From: Picocystis sp. L7
Lineage: Eukaryota > Chlorophyta > Picocystophyceae > Picocystales > Picocystaceae
Direction of reading: 5' to 3'
Assembly (NCBI GenBank): GCA_020975725.1
Contig: QXJR01000012.1
Coordinates: 421,001-485,000, forward strand
DNA: 64,000 nucleotides
Every line of letters begins with the position of its first letter. The first letter of the stretch is position 1. The translations under genes were made by a program, and so were the position numbers. The notes below the pieces were generated by a model that was given only the letters and a program-made list of their open reading frames with translations, was not told the DNA's origin and did not search any database. Below, piece after piece: positions 29,900-40,557 of the stretch.

Positions 29900-32200
29900 T
29901 ATGTAGGAGCGACCAAAGGCATTGAAGTACCGAATCATGTGAGGCTGTGCTTGGTATTGGCTTGTAAACCTTGGCATGTTTGTTGGCTTTGGGTTAGTGT
30001 TGGTAAATGAAAGAGCAAGAAAAAAGGACGTATGTTTTGAAGACAACGAGCTCGGAATGCTAACCATCCTATACAAAACACATCAATTACCCATAAAGGT
30101 GCGATTGAGAGCACTATCTCGATGGCGTTTGAGTTGGAAGCTGCATCTCCGGGTTCGCGCATTGGAGGGTCGCTTTCTTGGCCCGCTCTTCAAGCAATGG
30201 TGAGCCTTTGTTGAGGCTCAAGGTCCCGATCAATTGAAGCATTCTTGGTGAATCTTGGTGTAGGGAGAGTTACTCCTGACATCGGCTTTGGTGGCTTCCA
30301 AAGTAGACAAGGGGAATGACACCCTTGAAGTTGTACGACCGAAAAACCCATGAGATGGGAAGTACCTACCCAATTATCCTAGTGATGCCTTTAGAGGTGG
30401 ATGGGGCACAGTTTTCATCCACTCGGCAATCAATGCCCGTTGGATCGTATGTAAGACAAGGTTTCCTTCGTTGGAAGCGTGACACTTTTTTGGGCCGGTC
30501 ATTTTTCTAGCACTTAAGGATTAAATTGCTCGAGCAAACTCTTTTTTCTTCATTCTCAAAGCCGCCTAATAATCTGAACATTGTTCGCTCATATGCGATC
30601 ACAAGGGCGAAACTTGCGAAAAATGCCGCCATCATGTGAATGGAGGACATGCGAAAGCCAACCCCTTCCGGACTTGCCATTGTCTACCCAGAAACTTCGG
30701 AATCCGTGATGGAAGATGATTGCCATATTACGTACATCACTGCTATTTCAAAAGAGGAGGATCTAGGACGGTGCAATTGGTTGGAGACGTCTCGCTGTCC
30801 ACTCCACGTTCGCGAAATGAGTGCAGCACTTTTTGATATGCACCGATTCCATGGCTTTCGAGATAACCGTTTACACTAGTTGTTTGTAGAAAGCGCGCTC
30901 CAACTCAGCAAGCATTCTTGAAACCGCATGCAACGGATGATTTGTAACATAGTAAGGCTAGGTCCATCCAAATTTTTAGCCGATCCTAATGAAATGGAAT
31001 GAGAGCACCTGACGCTTGCATGGGATTTGGTGATGGAGTCATGGGTGGGGACGGTCTCGATATAGCCACAGAGTGCGTCATGTTGTGAGGAGTACAACTT
31101 TTCTACTCGAGACGTGGGCGACAGGTTAGGAACATTCACACTCTAAGCTTTGAACTCCAACGTTGAGTGTTGCTCATTAGGCGCTAGGTGGAGCTTGTGA
31201 GATGAGACATGTTCGTAGGGCTCCTCCTAATGAAGCTCATCGGACAAGACTTCGTATATAGTCGTATTGACGCAAGGTGTGATTGTGCGTCTTTCTAGCT
31301 ACCTGTTCGTCTTTCTATTTCGAAATTGACGGACATACAACGCCTATAGCTTTCGAACTTTGATCGAATTGGTCAAGGCTACTTTACTTGGGGTTGGTTT
31401 TAGCATTGGACACTATTCTAATCGAAACCATGCAAGTGCGGTTTAGGATAGCAAGGACACATGCACCTCACGGACGGCTTTAGCTAATCATGGACAAGTG
31501 CGTCAAACGTTCACGTGTGCGATGAGGTGGGGCCACGTGCTTCTTGGACTCGTGTGGGATGGCGATCCCATGATGAGAACAACATTGTCAAGCTCCCATG
31601 CAATCAACATGATGTCTAAAAAAAGCCTTTGTAGGACTTTCGATTGTTTCCTTCCCGAATGCGCCCCGGTACATTCTGCCAACATGTGTTAAAGCACCTC
31701 TTGGATCCATTCCATGTTGTTAATAGACGAAGGCCATGCGGTGCAACTACAAACTCCGTGACGAACAAAGCATGCCCGTGGGGGTCCTAGAGGCTCCTTC
31801 GAGGTATGTCTAACTTGGCGTCAACGGGCCATAGGCGAAGGGCCAACAACTTGTCCGTTTGATGTTGGCAAGGAGGTATGGCGAGGGTGTTCACATAGTG
31901 GTTGCAAACACCTTTCTGTCTTCCCCCCCTTCCACCCACCTACGTTTCATTCGCGTCTAGCTCTGTCCTTAAATCGATTTCACCAACTTCACTTCCACAA
32001 CACCCACAAATTCGATGCATGCTCATTGTTGCTGGCTCTACCCTTGCTTCCAAGGGTGACTCGTCATGCCCCTATATGTCTTCTTCTCCATGAATCCACG
32101 TCCATTTGCATCCCATCCAACCCTTCCCGTTCCTTGGAACAACTCGGATGCAACAATATTCCGACACCAGTGACGATTGGAAGACGACAGAAATCCGCGC
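29900..32200. other. Gene-free spacer of about 2.3 kb
   Basis: AT-richer sequence between CDC45 and the Na+/H+ exchanger gene. All frames are broken into pieces of 90 codons or fewer, none with a recognised domain. I saw no terminal repeats, transposase, reverse-transcriptase motif or stable RNA fold. The last 200 bp before 32289 should contain the exchanger promoter, which lacks the GC-rich motif set seen elsewhere. Confidence 0.45.
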
Positions 32201-32288
32201 TGGTGGTTGGAGCGTCGAAAGGAGGAGCGCGTCGTGAAGTCGACAGGGAGGAACTGGCACGTCAGGCGAAGGTGCGCGTTCCAGAGGG

Positions 32289-34724
32289 ATGGAAGGGGAC
32301 CCCCAAGATGGAGGAGAGAGGTCGGAAGCTTTCGTGGCGGTCCTGTTCCCTTTCGTGGCGGTCGTCTTCGGCTGCCTCGCTCGGCAGCTCCTGCTCGTGC
32401 ACAATGCATTTCCCTACACCGCCGTACTGCTTATACTGGGAGGAATATTTGGAACCATTGATTACCATGGGAATCTTGGAATTCTGGGAGATTCCATGGA
32501 GTGGTGGATCAACATACCTGGGGAGCTTATTCTCTACGTCTTCCTTCCTGCACTGATTTTTGCGGACACAATGACCATCAATGTACATTTGTTCAAGAAA
32601 TCTTTCGTGCAGGCAGTGCTCCTCGCTGGCCCGGGACTTGCCTTCGGAGCTTTTCTGACGGCACTGGTTGGAAAGTACGTATTCCCGTACGATTGGTCAT
32701 GGGCAGTGTCGATGACGCTGGGGTCAATTCTTGCGGCGACGGACCCCGTGGCAGTTGTATCAATGTTGAAGGAACTCGGAGCCTCACCAACTCTCTCTAT
32801 GTTGGTCAGTGCAGAGAGCCTTCTCAACGACGGGTCGGCTGTGGTGCTGTATGCCCTGTTTGTCAACATTGCAGAGGGTCAAAGCTATGGTGCATGGGGG
32901 GTCATCAAGTTCCTGCTTCAGAATGCTGTTGCCGGTCCATGTATAGGTATAGCGTTTGGGATCGGCCTGGTTGCCTGGCTGTCTGTGACAACCGATCTCC
33001 TGGTGGAGATATCCTTGACTGTGGCTACGGCATACTTGTCTTATTTTGTGGCTGACGATCCTTGTGGATCCAGTGGAGTATTAGCGACGGTGTTTACTGG
33101 GATCACCATGTCCTTCGTTGGAAGGGCTAACATCACGGGAAAGGGAACGCGTGCGTTGGGACATGTGTGGGAGACTCTCGAATTCATAGGTAACACGATC
33201 ATTTTTTTCTTGTCGGGGATGATCATTGCAGCCCGCGTTCTTGACCTCGGTGAGAGGGGTTTTGTAGGTGGTCGAGAGTGGGGTCTTCTGTTCGCACTAT
33301 ATGCTTTTGTGATCCTCATTCGATTTGCCATGCTGATTCTGTTCTACCCCCTCCTATACTTTTCTGGGTATGGCATGGACTGGCGAAAGATGTTTGTGGT
33401 TGGATGGGGCGGGTTGCGTGGTGCGGTGGGTTTGGCCCTTGCCCTTGCTGTGGAAGACAGTCCTTTGTTCGAAAATGAAGAAACCAGGTCGTTGGTATTG
33501 TTTTATGTAAGCGGGATCGTGATACTCACCCTTGTACTGAATGGTCCTAGCACTGGGTTTGTCCTGCGCTTGTTGGGACTAAGTGGCAGCCGAACATTTG
33601 GTAGGGAATTGCTTCTCCATGATGTCGAGAACTATTTGGGTTCCAAGGATGCCAAGCACTTCCGGGAGGCCGTGGAAGCCTTGGCAGTAGGAACAGCACA
33701 TCAAGAAATTGTCGCCCAGTTCTTGCCCCACATGAAGGGATTTCTTGAACTCTCTGAAGCTCAACTGGAGAGGCGCAGGAACCGGGGACATGCACAGTTT
33801 TCCACCCACGATATGCATCATCTCCAGTACAAGCTCGTGCATGTAACCACCGAGGTTGGCATGGAGCATCGCCTGGACCAGCACGAGCGGGAGGAGTTTT
33901 TGCGGGGGCTCCATCTATCTTACTTGAATTGGATGCGATTGGAGTACGCCCATATGTTGGAGTCGGGGTCCCTCAGTCAAGACGCATTCATCATCCTGGA
34001 TTATGCCTTGGAAGTGTCCATGGACTATGTGGGGGACGTGGAGAAGGCATCTCAGGTGGAATGGGAAGTAGTGGAGGAATTTTTGGGATGGACAGCTACC
34101 CGTCCAGGTCTCTTGGGTCTCTCCCATGCCAAGGCATTGGTGGGAGAGGTTGTGGGGCTCCGTTGGACATCAGATGTGGAGACGGGTCTGCACGTGTGCA
34201 TGGCTTACTTGCAGGCCCATCGGCACTCTCGCGAGCAGGTGGATAAACGCCGCGCATCTTACGAGCAACGCCGCCGTCATTCCAGCAATGCCAATGGAGA
34301 TTCACCAGGTTTCTGGGAGGATTCGGAGCTGTTCTCAGCAGTGAATCGCCATGCAAGTGGCTTGTTGTGGACCTTCCTGTCTGAGGTGGTGACTTCCAGC
34401 CAGGCATACGAAGACCGCGCCACCGCCCAAGTCTTGCGCATGCAGAGCTTGGATGCTACTGCGGTGGAGGCCGCCGCCACCACTTCGGTAATCCTCCACC
34501 TCCTCCACATGGAAGACGGACTCGTGGGTCAGCTCCACGCCGGCGGATTCCTGACTTCCCAAGAAGCCGATTCCTTGTGGGATCGCAACGAGCACGCTCG
34601 GATGGCCGCAGGAAGGTACCATGCCGTGTACCGTGCCGTCCGGCATGGACCAGACGCGTTGGGTGATGCCGCCCAGCACAATTTGCACGTGGGATGGGTG
34701 TTGTGTCGTGGCTTGTGTGGCTGA
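32289..34724 (+). CDS. SOS1/NHX7-like Na+/H+ exchanger (CPA1 family)
   Basis: An 811-residue plasma-membrane-type sodium/proton antiporter, expected to export Na+ and protect against salt. The membrane domain (about residues 15-430) has a dozen hydrophobic helices. It carries the CPA1 motifs FLPALIFADTMTIN, SMTLGSILAATDPVAVVSMLKELGA and SAESLLNDGSAVVLY (the ND pair of the ion site), FFLSGMIIAARV and GWGGLRGAVGLALAL. The TDP, ND and GGLRGAVGL blocks match plant SOS1 better than vacuolar NHX. The cytosolic tail (about 380 residues) is mostly helical and shorter than in land-plant SOS1 (about 1,150 residues in total). I do not see a clear cyclic-nucleotide-binding-like fold or the C-terminal SOS2 phosphorylation motif, so regulation may differ. 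No intron in 2.4 kb. The start at 32289 is the first in-frame ATG. Confidence 0.9.
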   Translation: MEGDPQDGGERSEAFVAVLFPFVAVVFGCLARQLLLVHNAFPYTAVLLILGGIFGTIDYHGNLGILGDSMEWWINIPGELILYVFLPALIFADTMTINVHLFKKSFVQAVLLAGPGLAFGAFLTALVGKYVFPYDWSWAVSMTLGSILAATDPVAVVSMLKELGASPTLSMLVSAESLLNDGSAVVLYALFVNIAEGQSYGAWGVIKFLLQNAVAGPCIGIAFGIGLVAWLSVTTDLLVEISLTVATAYLSYFVADDPCGSSGVLATVFTGITMSFVGRANITGKGTRALGHVWETLEFIGNTIIFFLSGMIIAARVLDLGERGFVGGREWGLLFALYAFVILIRFAMLILFYPLLYFSGYGMDWRKMFVVGWGGLRGAVGLALALAVEDSPLFENEETRSLVLFYVSGIVILTLVLNGPSTGFVLRLLGLSGSRTFGRELLLHDVENYLGSKDAKHFREAVEALAVGTAHQEIVAQFLPHMKGFLELSEAQLERRRNRGHAQFSTHDMHHLQYKLVHVTTEVGMEHRLDQHEREEFLRGLHLSYLNWMRLEYAHMLESGSLSQDAFIILDYALEVSMDYVGDVEKASQVEWEVVEEFLGWTATRPGLLGLSHAKALVGEVVGLRWTSDVETGLHVCMAYLQAHRHSREQVDKRRASYEQRRRHSSNANGDSPGFWEDSELFSAVNRHASGLLWTFLSEVVTSSQAYEDRATAQVLRMQSLDATAVEAAATTSVILHLLHMEDGLVGQLHAGGFLTSQEADSLWDRNEHARMAAGRYHAVYRAVRHGPDALGDAAQHNLHVGWVLCRGLCG

Positions 34725-35466
34725 AGTCAAGTCTGTCCATGGTGTTCAAGCGTCCCTCTACGTGCATGGAAGCAAAACAATGGACAGGTGCTGGCTTTGT
34801 GGCACTCTTCACTAGTGCATTCCACAACCAAGGCCAAGGCATAGGCATAGGCCTGCGCTTGAACATTGCCGATGGCTTGACACGCGTGGATGAAACCGTT
34901 CATGCATGTTCATCCTCTGGGAGGAACAAGCAAGTAGGTTTCAAACCATGGCTCGTGCCGCATCCGCGCTGCTTGGATTTGCTTGACCTGGGGAACATCT
35001 TTGCACCGACTGCCCGCAGGAATGACGAACAGGGGAAGGAAGATAGATGCAAAACTGCACCTTGTGGCGTGACCAATGGCAAAGGATAAGCATTGGCTAC
35101 TTGTTCGCTGCTTGGGACCTGCTTCGGTTTCAAGAGGGGAGGAATGGGGCCACTGTGGGTGGCATGGCAAGCGATCAAGTCGTTTCACATCCATCCTTGC
35201 GAGCAATGGTTTTGGCTGTTCCTACTGCCCGTGCTCCACAGGGTTCGAGGCCGTATTCATGATCCGGACACATTCTGCTCATTGGGATCCTCGTGCGTCC
35301 ACACACACGATCATTTCCTGCTTGACGCCCTTTGTTCGTGGTCTCTGTTGTTGACACTCCACCATGAGGGAGCGCCTGTCCGCACCCGGGTGGGCTGGGA
35401 TCAATCCTGTACGGCCAGTGCCAGTGCCCAACGCATCGACATGGTTTCCTGGTGTCTTCACCGGGA
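34725..35466. other. Intergenic region between two convergent genes
   Basis: 742 bp between the stops of the exchanger and the CUE gene. It should hold both 3' UTRs. Short open frames occur on both strands (up to 152 codons) without recognisable content; I see no RNA gene. Confidence 0.5.
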
Positions 35467-36252
35467 TCACGCCCATCCTTTGCCACGTTTTCCTTTGAGC
35501 TTGACACGACCACGGGACCCTCCGTCCCAGTCTTCCTTGGCCTTCTCGTAGATCACTTTCTCACCACGCATGGACACCACCACGCCGTCCCTCCAGCGCA
35601 CGCGCGCGTCCTGGACGTCCGCATCGATGCGAAGGGGTGCAGGAGGCCCCTTGGGACCGCAGGTATCGGGCATGTGCGCGTATCGCGACACGATTTCCTG
35701 GCGCATGGCGCGCTGTTCCTCCTCGTGCCTTCGTCGGAGCGTGGACGCCGTCTGGGCGCTGTTCGGCGTTTCTAGGATCCATTCGGCGGCTCGATCGCGG
35801 TCTCCTCCGCACACGTGTCTCACGACGTGTTCCACGTCTCCTTGAGTCGCCTCTCCGTCGAAGAGCGCGCGCAGAGCTTCCATGGAAGCTTCGTCTTCGT
35901 CGCGTTCGATCCGGTTCCGACGCAGGCAAGCGTCCATCACGTCCGCCACGCTCCCACCATTCGTTTCTTTTCGTTCTACCTCCATCTTGTGTCTTTTCTG
36001 CGCCTCCTTGACGCCATCCATCACCTGTTGGATCGCTTGGATGCGTTCGTGCTTGCTGGTGGATGGAAAGGCACGTGGACAGCATCCCACGAGGACCTCC
36101 AGCACGTCTTCGGGCCGGAGCGGTTCCTCGTCCTGCTCCACGCAGATCAAGCCACACACGTAATCCACCACGGCCTGGTCCGCTTCCCTGGCGTGTCGTT
36201 CCAGGAATCCCACCACTTGGCGACGCGCCTCGTCCGACAACGGTTGCGCCAT
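35467..36252 (-). CDS. CUE-domain protein, CUEDC2 / plant CUE-system type
   Basis: A 261-residue protein resembling human CUEDC2 and the plant ubiquitin-system CUE protein. CUE domains bind mono-ubiquitin, and CUEDC2 links targets to degradation and phosphatase control. The N-terminal helical part (MAQPLSDEARRQVVGFLERH) resembles the CUEDC2 N-terminus. A CUE-like segment spans about residues 140-180 (SMEALRALFDGEATQGDVEHVVRHVCGGDRDRAAEWIL). The conserved C-terminus (QEIVSRYAH ... RIDADVQDARVRWRDGVVVSMRGEKVIYEKAKEDW) matches the family's ILQKY...VVSTKGERF block. No intron. The start at 36252 lies just 45 bp from a 37-bp minisatellite. Assignment rests on motif pattern, not strong identity. Confidence 0.72.
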   Translation of the reverse strand: MAQPLSDEARRQVVGFLERHAREADQAVVDYVCGLICVEQDEEPLRPEDVLEVLVGCCPRAFPSTSKHERIQAIQQVMDGVKEAQKRHKMEVERKETNGGSVADVMDACLRRNRIERDEDEASMEALRALFDGEATQGDVEHVVRHVCGGDRDRAAEWILETPNSAQTASTLRRRHEEEQRAMRQEIVSRYAHMPDTCGPKGPPAPLRIDADVQDARVRWRDGVVVSMRGEKVIYEKAKEDWDGGSRGRVKLKGKRGKGWA

Positions 36253-36297
36253 CGCCACACACACCACGCGACGGTTCGAACGTCCACCTTTTCCCCC

Positions 36298-36520
36298 CTC
36301 AAACCCACTCGAAGAGTTTCTTCTCCCTCTCCCCCTCGAACCCACTCGAAGAGTTTCTTCTCCCTCTCCCCCTCGAACCCACTCGAAGAGTTTCTTCTCC
36401 CTCTCCCCCTCGAACCCGCTCGAAGAGTTTCTTCTCCCTCTCCCCCTCGAATCCGGTGGAAGAGTTTCTTCTCCCTCTCCCCCTCGAACCCACTCGAAGA
36501 GTTTCTTCTCTCTGTTCCTC
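36298..36520. repeat. 37-bp minisatellite, about six copies, at the CUE gene promoter
   Basis: The unit starts ACTCGAAGAGTTTCTTCTCC and continues CTCTCCCCCTCGAACCC. Copies begin at 36307, 36344, 36381, 36418, 36455 and 36492 (the last partial). Copies 1-3 are nearly identical; 4 and 5 carry substitutions. Each unit joins two elements found singly in other promoters: AGTTTCTTCTC and TCGAACCC. Because 37 is not a multiple of three, the array stays open in every frame, which inflates open frames across it. Confidence 0.93.
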
Positions 36521-37367
36521 CTCTTCCTGGGCTCCCTGCCTTTCTGCCTCTTCCTCTCCCCCCCTCTCCCCCTCTCTCCCAGACTCTCCCAGTCTGCCCT
36601 GCCTGGCGTCCTCAGAAAGCTGCATAGGGACCCGTCCCCGATCGGGGAGTTTCTTCTCCGCCGAGGGGAGGGGAAAGATGGAGGAGGGAGAGGGGAGTTT
36701 TTTCTCGACGGTGGCGGTGGTCGGCGTGCAAGGCGACGCGCGACGAGAGACGTCCATGGATCCGGAACCACCCGTCGAACGGATGCGAAACAGAACGTAC
36801 TGGAACCGTCCGTCGTGGGGCCGAGGGATCGCCCGGAGGAAGCGGTCCCGCGCGTGGAGGGGACGGTGTCGTCGTCCGAGGAGTCGAACGGCGGAGAACG
36901 GGATCGTCGAGTGCGTGCGCGACAAGCACTTGTTCCTCGACGCGATTCCCTGCTCTCCGGGTCAGGAACACCCCGAACGTCCCATTCGGGATCCAACGGG
37001 ACGCATTCACTTCCTTCGACGCCTCCGTCGGTTCCCTCCTGGAGCGTCGCTCTCGCGTTTCCGAGGATCGAAACGTCCGATCCAGATCCACGTTCCTCCT
37101 TCCCTTGACCTCCTCGTGCGTCCGGAATTCCCTTCCACCGTCCCTGAAGACCTTCGAAGGTGCTGCAACCGCTGTTCGAAGCCGTCTCCTCGTCCCTTGC
37201 CATCCCTTCCGACGTGGACCTCCCTGCACCCCATCCTCCCCCCAGAAGATCCTCAGGAGATACTGAGGGGAGAAGCGGAGATATCGATGAAAAGGGGGAA
37301 GGTATCGATGGGAGGGGGAGGGGAGGCGCCGACGCTATCCACAAGGGAACGTCCATTCGCCGAAACC
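36521..37367. promoter_or_regulatory. GC-rich region between the minisatellite and HCF173-like gene
   Basis: It holds GGGGAGTTTCTTCTCC (36644-36659) and GGGGAGTTTTTTCTC (36692-36706). GATATCGATG (37280-37289) and TATCGATGGG (37303-37312) lie just before the HCF173 start. Frames are open on both strands; a small extra gene at 36750-37250 cannot be excluded, but none was recognised. Confidence 0.5.
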
Positions 37368-39227
37368 ATGTGGACGATCACGCGCGCTTCGACGGCGCCA
37401 CACGGGCCTCGCGGGACGCAGAGACGCGTGGTGAATCGTGTACGTGCCCAGAAGGAAGACGGGGAGGAAGAAGTGCCGCTGGTGGAGCTCCGAAGGCGGG
37501 CGGAGTCCTCCCGGACCAAGGAGACCGACGCCAGGAACGCCGAGGAGATCTCCGTCAATCCGATCGACTTGGGAAGGAAAACACGAGAGATCGTGGACGA
37601 TGTGTGGCAGAAGTTCTCGGAACTCGGACAAATCATGTCCTCCTCGAAACAAAGGGTGGCCGCCAGCGGAGAATTCGACATCGACGAGTTCGAAGTGGAT
37701 CCGCTGGCCAAGCGAACCACGGTGCTCGTGGTAGGAGCCACCTCCAGAGTGGGACGAGTGCTGCTGAGGAAACTCGTCTTGCGAGGATTCCGAGTCAAAG
37801 CGTTCGCACGAGACCCGAAGGAAGTGGAAGGTTTGAATGCTGAGAAACACGAAGGAGAAGAGGTGCAAGACCGCCTGGCCACCATTCCGCCGAGCGTGGA
37901 GGTGGTGTTCGGGGACGTGGGTGACCCCAAAGCCGTCTCGGACGCCATGGAAGGAGTCGACAAAATCATCTGCTGCTTGCGCTCCAGAAGCACGATCACT
38001 GCAGATCTGCGTAGGGTCGATCAGGAGGGAGTAGCGAACTTGGCCAAGGCTCTCATCGATCTGAACCATGCCAAGGCGAACAAAAGGGCAGGAAAGTCGG
38101 CCAAAAGCAAGCTCACTCTGACCAAGTTTTCGAAAGATGGAGAAGTGGACAAATGGAAGGCTGTCGATCTAGCATCCATTGCTACAAGTGAGCCCTCCAC
38201 CAATGACATCCTGTCGGTGGTCAGTGCCAAGTATAGGACCAAAGGGGTGCAGGATGCTCAGGAAGGACCAGGCCGCGTCAGTGGGAGCTTCACCAGCAGC
38301 CGTGCTAATTTGGAGGTGCCTCTGGACGAGGGAAACGCAGTTTTCAGTGGAGCAGTGTATGCACGCCGAGGGATGGCAGCGGTAGGCCGACCTTTGGAGA
38401 TGCCTGCTGGGTTCGGCCTTGATCGATACGAGGGCATCGTTCTCAGAGTTTGTGGCGATGGAAAGAGCTACAACTTTTGGCTGCGGGTCTCCAGCAGCGA
38501 AGGAGGAAGCACCAGCTCATCCAACGGCGAGGGACAATCCACGAATGACCAGTTCTTTTCAGCTCGCTTCTTCGCTCGCCCAGGGTGGTCGACGGTGCGT
38601 ATCCCGTTCACTCAGTTTCGTCCTCTGGAAACCAGCTACATTGGAAGCAGCAACACGCCACAACTGAACCTCAGAGATGTGAAAGAATTTGGTCTGGCCT
38701 ACGAACCTACCATGCGAAGGCCACAGGCCGCACGCACGCCTGGTGGTGGCCCTCCGGAAGGCAACAGCTTTAACCTTCTCGTTTCTTTCATCAAAGCCCT
38801 CCCTTCTGGATCTACGCCAGACTTCATCCTTGTTTCTTGCTCAGGACAGGACAGGATCTTTGAAAACGACTATGGCTTGAAGGAAAAAGTCATGGGATTC
38901 AAGCGTGCTGGAGAGAGCGCCCTGCGCAACTCGGGTTTGGGCTACACTATCATTCGGCCAGGGGCACTCATCGATGAGCCGGGTGGTCAAAAAGCCCTGA
39001 TATTCGACCAAGGTGAGAGAATAACTCAAGGGATCAGTTATGCTGATGTGGCAGATTTGTGTGTGGAAGCTCTGTTCGACCCTACTGCGTTCAACAAAAG
39101 TTTCGATGTTTGCTACGAATACACGTCGAACGAGGCCGCATATGAATTGGTGGCCAGGGTCCAGTCGACCAACCGCAGCTTGAACTACCTGGCACCTGCC
39201 TTGCAAACGTTGGAAAAGAACACATAA
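37368..39227 (+). CDS. HCF173: HCF173-like plastid protein: atypical SDR/NmrA with inserted CIA30 domain
   Basis: A 619-residue homologue of HCF173, a chloroplast RNA-binding translation factor needed for psbA (photosystem II D1) synthesis. The N-terminus (MWTITRASTAPHGPRGTQRR) is transit-peptide-like. A Rossmann segment of the atypical short-chain dehydrogenase type follows (TTVLVVGATSRVGRVLLRKLV, near residues 116-135; VVFGDVGDPKAV; DKIICCLRSRSTIT). The CIA30 domain is inserted at about 300-437 (GSFTSSRANLEV ... GLDRYEGIVLRVCGDGKSYNFWLRV ... WSTVRIPFTQFRP). The SDR fold then resumes (NSGLGYTIIRPGALIDEPGG ... ISYADVADLCVEALF). A split SDR around CIA30 is diagnostic. The frame is open upstream, so an earlier in-frame ATG (36757) is possible. 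No intron. Confidence 0.9.
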   Translation: MWTITRASTAPHGPRGTQRRVVNRVRAQKEDGEEEVPLVELRRRAESSRTKETDARNAEEISVNPIDLGRKTREIVDDVWQKFSELGQIMSSSKQRVAASGEFDIDEFEVDPLAKRTTVLVVGATSRVGRVLLRKLVLRGFRVKAFARDPKEVEGLNAEKHEGEEVQDRLATIPPSVEVVFGDVGDPKAVSDAMEGVDKIICCLRSRSTITADLRRVDQEGVANLAKALIDLNHAKANKRAGKSAKSKLTLTKFSKDGEVDKWKAVDLASIATSEPSTNDILSVVSAKYRTKGVQDAQEGPGRVSGSFTSSRANLEVPLDEGNAVFSGAVYARRGMAAVGRPLEMPAGFGLDRYEGIVLRVCGDGKSYNFWLRVSSSEGGSTSSSNGEGQSTNDQFFSARFFARPGWSTVRIPFTQFRPLETSYIGSSNTPQLNLRDVKEFGLAYEPTMRRPQAARTPGGGPPEGNSFNLLVSFIKALPSGSTPDFILVSCSGQDRIFENDYGLKEKVMGFKRAGESALRNSGLGYTIIRPGALIDEPGGQKALIFDQGERITQGISYADVADLCVEALFDPTAFNKSFDVCYEYTSNEAAYELVARVQSTNRSLNYLAPALQTLEKNT

Positions 39228-40230
39228 TGTATTGTACTGCCTGTTCACTTCCATTGCTCTGTCCATCCAGTGGCACGTGCCAAACTCTTCCCAACGACGC
39301 TGCTATTGGCGTTCTGACGAAACGCTGCTCCAGTCATTCCAAACACGGCGTTTCGCTTGGCTTCGGAATGTGGGTGTCGGACGCTTTGGGGGATCGCATC
39401 CCGACCTGTGGCTGTCGCTTTCGCTGCACATGCCGTCTTTGGGACGCCTCTTCATCGTGTGGATGCTGTGGTTGTCTTGCTGGAGAAGGAACACGATGGC
39501 CACGAAGCTCCTGGTGGACGTAGATCGCTCGTTCGTCGGTCGTGTACGAGAAAGCGACACGCCAAGAGGGCCGTTGCAGGTCTCTCCTGTGGAATTCGGA
39601 TTCGCTGCAGATGCAAGAACACGAATGCAGGCACGTCTTTCGTCAATTGTTTCGAATTCGCCTCTTCTTTGGAATTGCCACGCTCGCTGAATCCGGAGCG
39701 GATCGTTCGCGGACGTTTCCGGAGTTGCTCGCTGCAGGCACTCGCGAGGAACGAGTCGCTCGTTTCTTCGTGTCGCGGATGTTGGACGCGGACCGCGGGA
39801 ACACGCACGAAAGAGGTGGCCAGATCCTCGGTGGATCCACAGCGACGTCGAGACGTACAGGTGTGTTGTGTCGCTTGGTCTTGTTTCGTCAGGAACCAGG
39901 ACCTTCATCGACTGGAAGGGAGGTCGGCGCTCCGTCTTTTGGAGGAAAGAAAGGTCTCGATGGCAGAGATGCGTTCCAAGTGTTGGGATCTGCGCGAGCA
40001 TGTCGAGGACCTCCACGTGGACGTGGAAGACCAGAAGGCGAGGCTGAAGCGCAACGACATCGCGTCGCCTTTGGTCGATCGCCACGTCCTTTCGCACGCT
40101 TCGTTTGGCCTCTTGTTTCGTACGGATGTTCCTTTCGTTCGAGTGGCACGTGCATCCCTCCCCTTCCTGCGTAAGCTTCGCGTGTACCGCAGCCGAGAGC
40201 ACGTCTTTTCGCGTTGTTCGCGCGTTGCGC
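39228..40230. other. Unresolved coding-like stretch between HCF173 and SnRK2
   Basis: All plus frames contain long open pieces. One (39957-40062) predicts a coiled coil (SMAEMRSKCWDLREHVEDLH...). Another, from 39497, begins MATKLLVDVDRSFVGRVRES. Donor/acceptor-like pairs flank about 39859-39891, but the implied introns (31-35 nt) are much shorter than the firm ones here. A minus-strand frame of 479 codons (39303-40742) also stays open but runs through the SnRK2 start, so it is unlikely. A real gene is probable; its structure and identity are not established. Confidence 0.3.
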
Positions 40231-40557
40231 GATGGGTGTCTTCCGCCTGGGAGGGACGACCCTCCCTCTTTCGAACCCGTCCGAAAGCGGGCTTCGAACC
40301 CGAACCCTTTCCTTTCGAACCGGACGCTTGAAAGGGAACCCTCCGGACGGGTTCCCTTGGAGGAGTGCACCCCCCGGACGCCGGGGAGACGTTGCCACAG
40401 GGGCGGAAGAAAGGGGGGGGGCGTTCGTCCCTCCTCTTTCCCCCCCCCTTCGAGGTTAACCCTTTCGTGAACATCGGGAGGGGAGGGGGGTTGGTCCAGA
40501 CGGAGGTTGAGCAGCGCCTGCGAGCGCGTCGCGCTTCGGCGCTCGCTTGGAGAAAGA
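40231..40557 (+). promoter_or_regulatory. SnRK2 upstream region with TTCGAACCC elements
   Basis: Near 40268-40322 are four overlapping motif copies: TTTCGAACCCG, CTTCGAACCCG and CTTTCGAACC. G- and C-runs follow at 40410-40450. No gene was recognised. Confidence 0.45.

Noticed and set aside
36298-36520. CRISPR-like array
   Set aside because: Units are directly adjacent with no spacers, the host is eukaryotic, and it is a plain minisatellite.
36063-37367. Long N-terminal extension of the HCF173 frame through the minisatellite
   Set aside because: The extension translates the 37-bp tandem array and lies antisense to the start of the CUE gene. The plastid presequence starting at 37368 is sufficient.
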